Shown here: one piece after another, positions 62,060 to 64,000 of the stretch
Numbering within the stretch: position 1 is the stretch's first letter
Layout: the number at the start of each line of letters is the position of its first letter
Assembly: GCF_001429165.1 (NCBI RefSeq)
Contig: NZ_LMIR01000003.1
Coordinates: 1-64,000 of the forward strand
Source of the DNA: Agromyces sp. Root81
GTDB lineage: Bacteria; Actinomycetota; Actinomycetes; Actinomycetales; Microbacteriaceae
Direction: 5' to 3'
DNA length: 64,000 nt
Made by a program: the position numbers and the translations under genes
Notes under the pieces: model-generated
What the model saw: only the letters and a program-made list of their open reading frames with translations
Told to the model about the DNA's origin: nothing
Databases searched by the model: none

Positions 62060-63175
62060 TCAGCTCCGGGCGTCGCTCCACCGTTCACGGGCGAGCTCGG
62101 CGCCGGCGGCCTCGAGCCACCGCAGCGGATTCGTCATGGCGGCATCCGCGCCGCCGGCGAGCCCGGTCAGGGCGACGGATGTCGCGAACCCACGCGGTTC
62201 GGCGGTGATCGACCCTGCGATGAGCGCGACCGGCACCCCGGCCGACACCGCCAGGCGGGCGACCTCGCTCGGCGCCTTGCCGGCCTCGGACTGACCGTCG
62301 AACCTGCCCTCGCCGGTGACCACGAGGCCCGCGCCGGCGAGATCGCGGTCGAGCCCGACTGCACGAGCCACGAGTGCCGCGCCGCCGCCCATCTCAGCTC
62401 CCCACGCGAGGAGCCCGAAGCCGGTGCCGCCCGCCGCCCCGGCACCCGGCGTCTCGGCCGCGACACCGGGAACGAGGGCGGCGAGCCGCGCGAGGTTGCC
62501 GTCGAGCACCGCGACGGTCGATGCATCCGCTCCCTTCTGCGGGCCGAAGACGGCCGCGGCGCCCTGCGCGCCGAGCAGCGGATTCGTGACGTCGCCGAGG
62601 ATCACGGCTCCCCCGGCCGGGAGCGGGCGGAGCCCCGCGAGGTCCACACGCGCGAGTCGGGCGAGCCCGCCGCCCCCGAGGGGCACCACGCGCCCGTCGT
62701 CGTCGAAGAATCGTGCGCCGAGCGCCGCGAGTGCGCCGGCGCCGCCGTCGGTGGAGGCGCTGCCGCCCACTGCGAGCAGCAGCCGCCGAACGCCGGCGTC
62801 GAGCGCCGCGCCGAGCGCCTCGCCGTACCCCGCGGTGTGCGCGTCGAGCGGCGCGAGACGGTCGAGCAGGGTGATGCCCGACGTCGCCGCGAGCTCGACG
62901 ACGCCCGTGCCGTCGGGCAGCAGCAGCCAGTGCGTCGCGACCGGGGCGGACCCCGGCGACGCGATCGGCGCGCGCACGGTGAGCGGCATGCGCCGGGCCC
63001 CGGGCACTGCGACCTCGAACGCGTCGAGGGTGCCCTCGCCGCCGTCGGCCATCGGACGCTCGATCAGTTCGTCGTCAGCGCGAACCGAGTGCCATCCGCG
63101 CGCGATCGCCGCCGCGACATCCGCTGCGCTCGCCGTGCCCTTGAACGAATCGGGGGCGATGACGACCCGGGTCAC
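62060..63175 (-). CDS. glycerate kinase
   Basis: ATP-dependent kinase of 371 aa in the GlxK/GarK (type I) family that phosphorylates D-glycerate. VVIAPDSFKGTASAADVAAAI opens the protein; RPMADGGEGTLDAF, LLAVGGSASTDGGAGAL and VVTGEGRFDGQSEAGKAP are the family blocks. The GTG at 63175 overlaps the stop of the ThuA-like gene (GTGA), so the two are coupled, perhaps in sugar-acid catabolism. Confidence 0.94.
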   Translation of the reverse strand: MTRVVIAPDSFKGTASAADVAAAIARGWHSVRADDELIERPMADGGEGTLDAFEVAVPGARRMPLTVRAPIASPGSAPVATHWLLLPDGTGVVELAATSGITLLDRLAPLDAHTAGYGEALGAALDAGVRRLLLAVGGSASTDGGAGALAALGARFFDDDGRVVPLGGGGLARLARVDLAGLRPLPAGGAVILGDVTNPLLGAQGAAAVFGPQKGADASTVAVLDGNLARLAALVPGVAAETPGAGAAGGTGFGLLAWGAEMGGGAALVARAVGLDRDLAGAGLVVTGEGRFDGQSEAGKAPSEVARLAVSAGVPVALIAGSITAEPRGFATSVALTGLAGGADAAMTNPLRWLEAAGAELARERWSDARS

Positions 63176-63879
63176 CGCGCGTTCGCCGTGAGGGCCGGCA
63201 CGCGGGCGAGCCACGCGAGCGAGCGGGCGAGCAGCTCGCGATGCCCCTCGGAGGCGTAGGAGCGGGCATCGTGGCCGAGCGCGTCGTAGACGAGTCTGGA
63301 GCGTCCGAACTCCCGCGCCCACACGAGCGGGTGCCGGATGCCGTCGTGCTCGTGCTCGGCGATCGGCTCGATCACGTCATCGAGCCGGAAGTCGGTGTAG
63401 CGCTCGTCGAACACGGTGAAGTCGGCGAGCCCCCCGGCGATCGCGTGGTTGCCGACGATGTGCACGGCGGCCTCGCCGATGGGCGGATGCCACGACCGGT
63501 CGCGAATCCAGCGCGCCCCGAGCGCCCGCTCGTAGGCCGGGTAGTCGCGCAGGCTCGCCGCCGCGGCGTGCACTGCGAGGATGCCGACGCCGCGATCGAT
63601 CGCCGCGTCGAGTGCGGCGTTCGCGGCGTCGAGCACGGATGCCTCGACCGCGGCGGCGGTCTCGCCCTCCGCCGCCGGGGCGTGCGGATCGCCCGCGTTC
63701 ACGACGATGAGGCCGACATCGTCGGAGAGCCGTGCGAGCGTGCGATCGATGTCGGCGCCGTCGATCTCGACATCGAACCCCGCCGCAGCGACGAGCTCAC
63801 CGAGTCGCTCACTCGTCTCCGAGTGCGCATGCCACGGGTCGGCGTAGCGGCCCGAGCCGCTCAGAATGACGGCACGCAT
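63172..63879 (-). CDS. ThuA-domain protein
   Basis: Class I glutamine amidotransferase-like ThuA protein of 235 aa. VILSGSGRYADPWHAHSETSERL opens it and ILAVHAAAASLRDYPAYERALGARW is the middle block with the trehalose-utilisation family His. ATG at 63879 has GGAGG 4 nt upstream; an ATG at 63894 has TACGAT 7 nt upstream and cannot be excluded. Linked to glycerate kinase; probably handles a sugar or sugar acid. Confidence 0.88.
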   Translation of the reverse strand: MRAVILSGSGRYADPWHAHSETSERLGELVAAAGFDVEIDGADIDRTLARLSDDVGLIVVNAGDPHAPAAEGETAAAVEASVLDAANAALDAAIDRGVGILAVHAAAASLRDYPAYERALGARWIRDRSWHPPIGEAAVHIVGNHAIAGGLADFTVFDERYTDFRLDDVIEPIAEHEHDGIRHPLVWAREFGRSRLVYDALGHDARSYASEGHRELLARSLAWLARVPALTANAR

Positions 63880-63901
63880 GGCGCCTCCTCGCATCGCGCC
63901 A

Positions 63902-63907
63902 ATCGTA
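63902..63907 (-). promoter_or_regulatory. -10 element of ThuA-glycerate kinase operon
   Basis: TACGAT on the minus strand, 7 nt before the ATG at 63894 and about 22 nt before the ATG at 63879 that carries the ribosome site. Confidence 0.45.
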
Positions 63908-63927
63908 TCGCGCTCCCTCCACCGCGG

Positions 63928-63989
63928 CTCGAGGTGACATCTGTCGTCGGATCCACCGGGACGCGACCGACGACATGTGTCATCTCGAG
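63928..63989. repeat. 23-bp inverted repeat at right edge
   Basis: Left arm 63928-63950 (CTCGAGGTGACA then TCTGTCGTCGG) pairs with right arm 63967-63989 (CCGACGACATG then TGTCATCTCGAG) with three mismatches and a 16-nt loop. It is longer than ordinary terminators and may be a REP-like or mobile palindromic element. Confidence 0.75.
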
Positions 63990-64000
63990 GAGATGGGGCG

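Overview
The window is 64 kb of very GC-rich chromosome with GTG and TTG starts and many overlapping stop/start pairs. The gene families (DUF3027, DUF2530, DUF4349, bacterial XPB with its helicase-associated partner, ESX-type WXG100, DtxR/IdeR with exact ligand spacing, F420-type oxidoreductases) point to Actinobacteria. Overall style and the dense CGGATGC/GCATCCG motif suggest Microbacteriaceae, Agromyces-like; genus is inference. No prophage, integrase, IS element or CRISPR array was seen. It reads as core chromosome with a few small accessory or decaying pieces.

Layout. 1-307: promoter and leader of an rRNA operon running left out of the window. 0.5-3.0 kb (minus): aldo/keto reductase, DUF1684 protein, CPBP protease. 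3.06-7.04: HrpA helicase. 7.06-9.74 (minus): polar amino-acid ABC importer. 9.9-16.7 (plus): MFS exporter, an aldo/keto reductase pseudogene, DUF4349 lipoprotein, acyl-CoA dehydrogenase-like protein, AlaX-type tRNA editing protein, and a KhtT/KhtU-like K+/H+ antiporter pair. 16.7-25.0: LLM flavin oxidoreductase divergent from an F420/NADP-reductase-like protein, M20 peptidase, two MFS transporters, AlkD-like protein and a duplicated membrane protein. 25.17-25.24: tRNA-Ala(CGC) with a strong hairpin terminator. 25.3-29.7: membrane protein, acetyltransferase, GalU, 5-formyl-THF cycloligase, FmdB-like protein, MscL. 29.5-33.45 (minus): large degenerate SF1 helicase-like protein and a coupled 70-aa protein. 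33.5-35.9: candidate persulfide operon (CoA-disulfide reductase-rhodanese, rhodanese, CstR-like repressor). 35.9-37.7: alanine dehydrogenase divergent from an Lrp regulator. 37.8-43.0: ATP-dependent DNA ligase, TMEM175-like channel, SWIM/SNF2 helicase. 43.07-43.15: tRNA-Arg(CCT), then an HNH endonuclease. 43.9-49.4: lactonase, CHAP and NlpC/P60 cell-wall hydrolases, an HNH protein and lipoprotein. 49.6-56.8: IdeR, SerC, DUF2530, DUF3027, cold-shock protein, XPB pair. 56.9-58.5 (minus): folP and a RibD-like reductase. 58.6-62.0: two-component system, WXG100 protein, repeat protein. 62.1-63.9 (minus): glycerate kinase and ThuA-domain protein, then a large inverted repeat at the right edge.

Expression logic visible in the DNA: first genes of transcription units very often carry a TANNNT -10 hexamer 6-7 nt before the start codon, the signature of leaderless mRNA, whereas genes inside operons use Shine-Dalgarno sites and ATGA/GTGA overlaps. 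The two cell-wall hydrolases at 45-49.6 kb are exceptions: they have matched promoters (GTGACA -35), a shared sequence starting at the predicted RNA 5' end, and TTG starts.

The observations most worth follow-up are the CstR-type persulfide operon with an operator-like palindrome inside its promoter, the paired leaders of the CHAP and NlpC hydrolases, the helicase-like protein lacking the Walker A lysine, and the genome-style palindrome CGGATGCCGCGGCATCCG found three times in unrelated reading frames.
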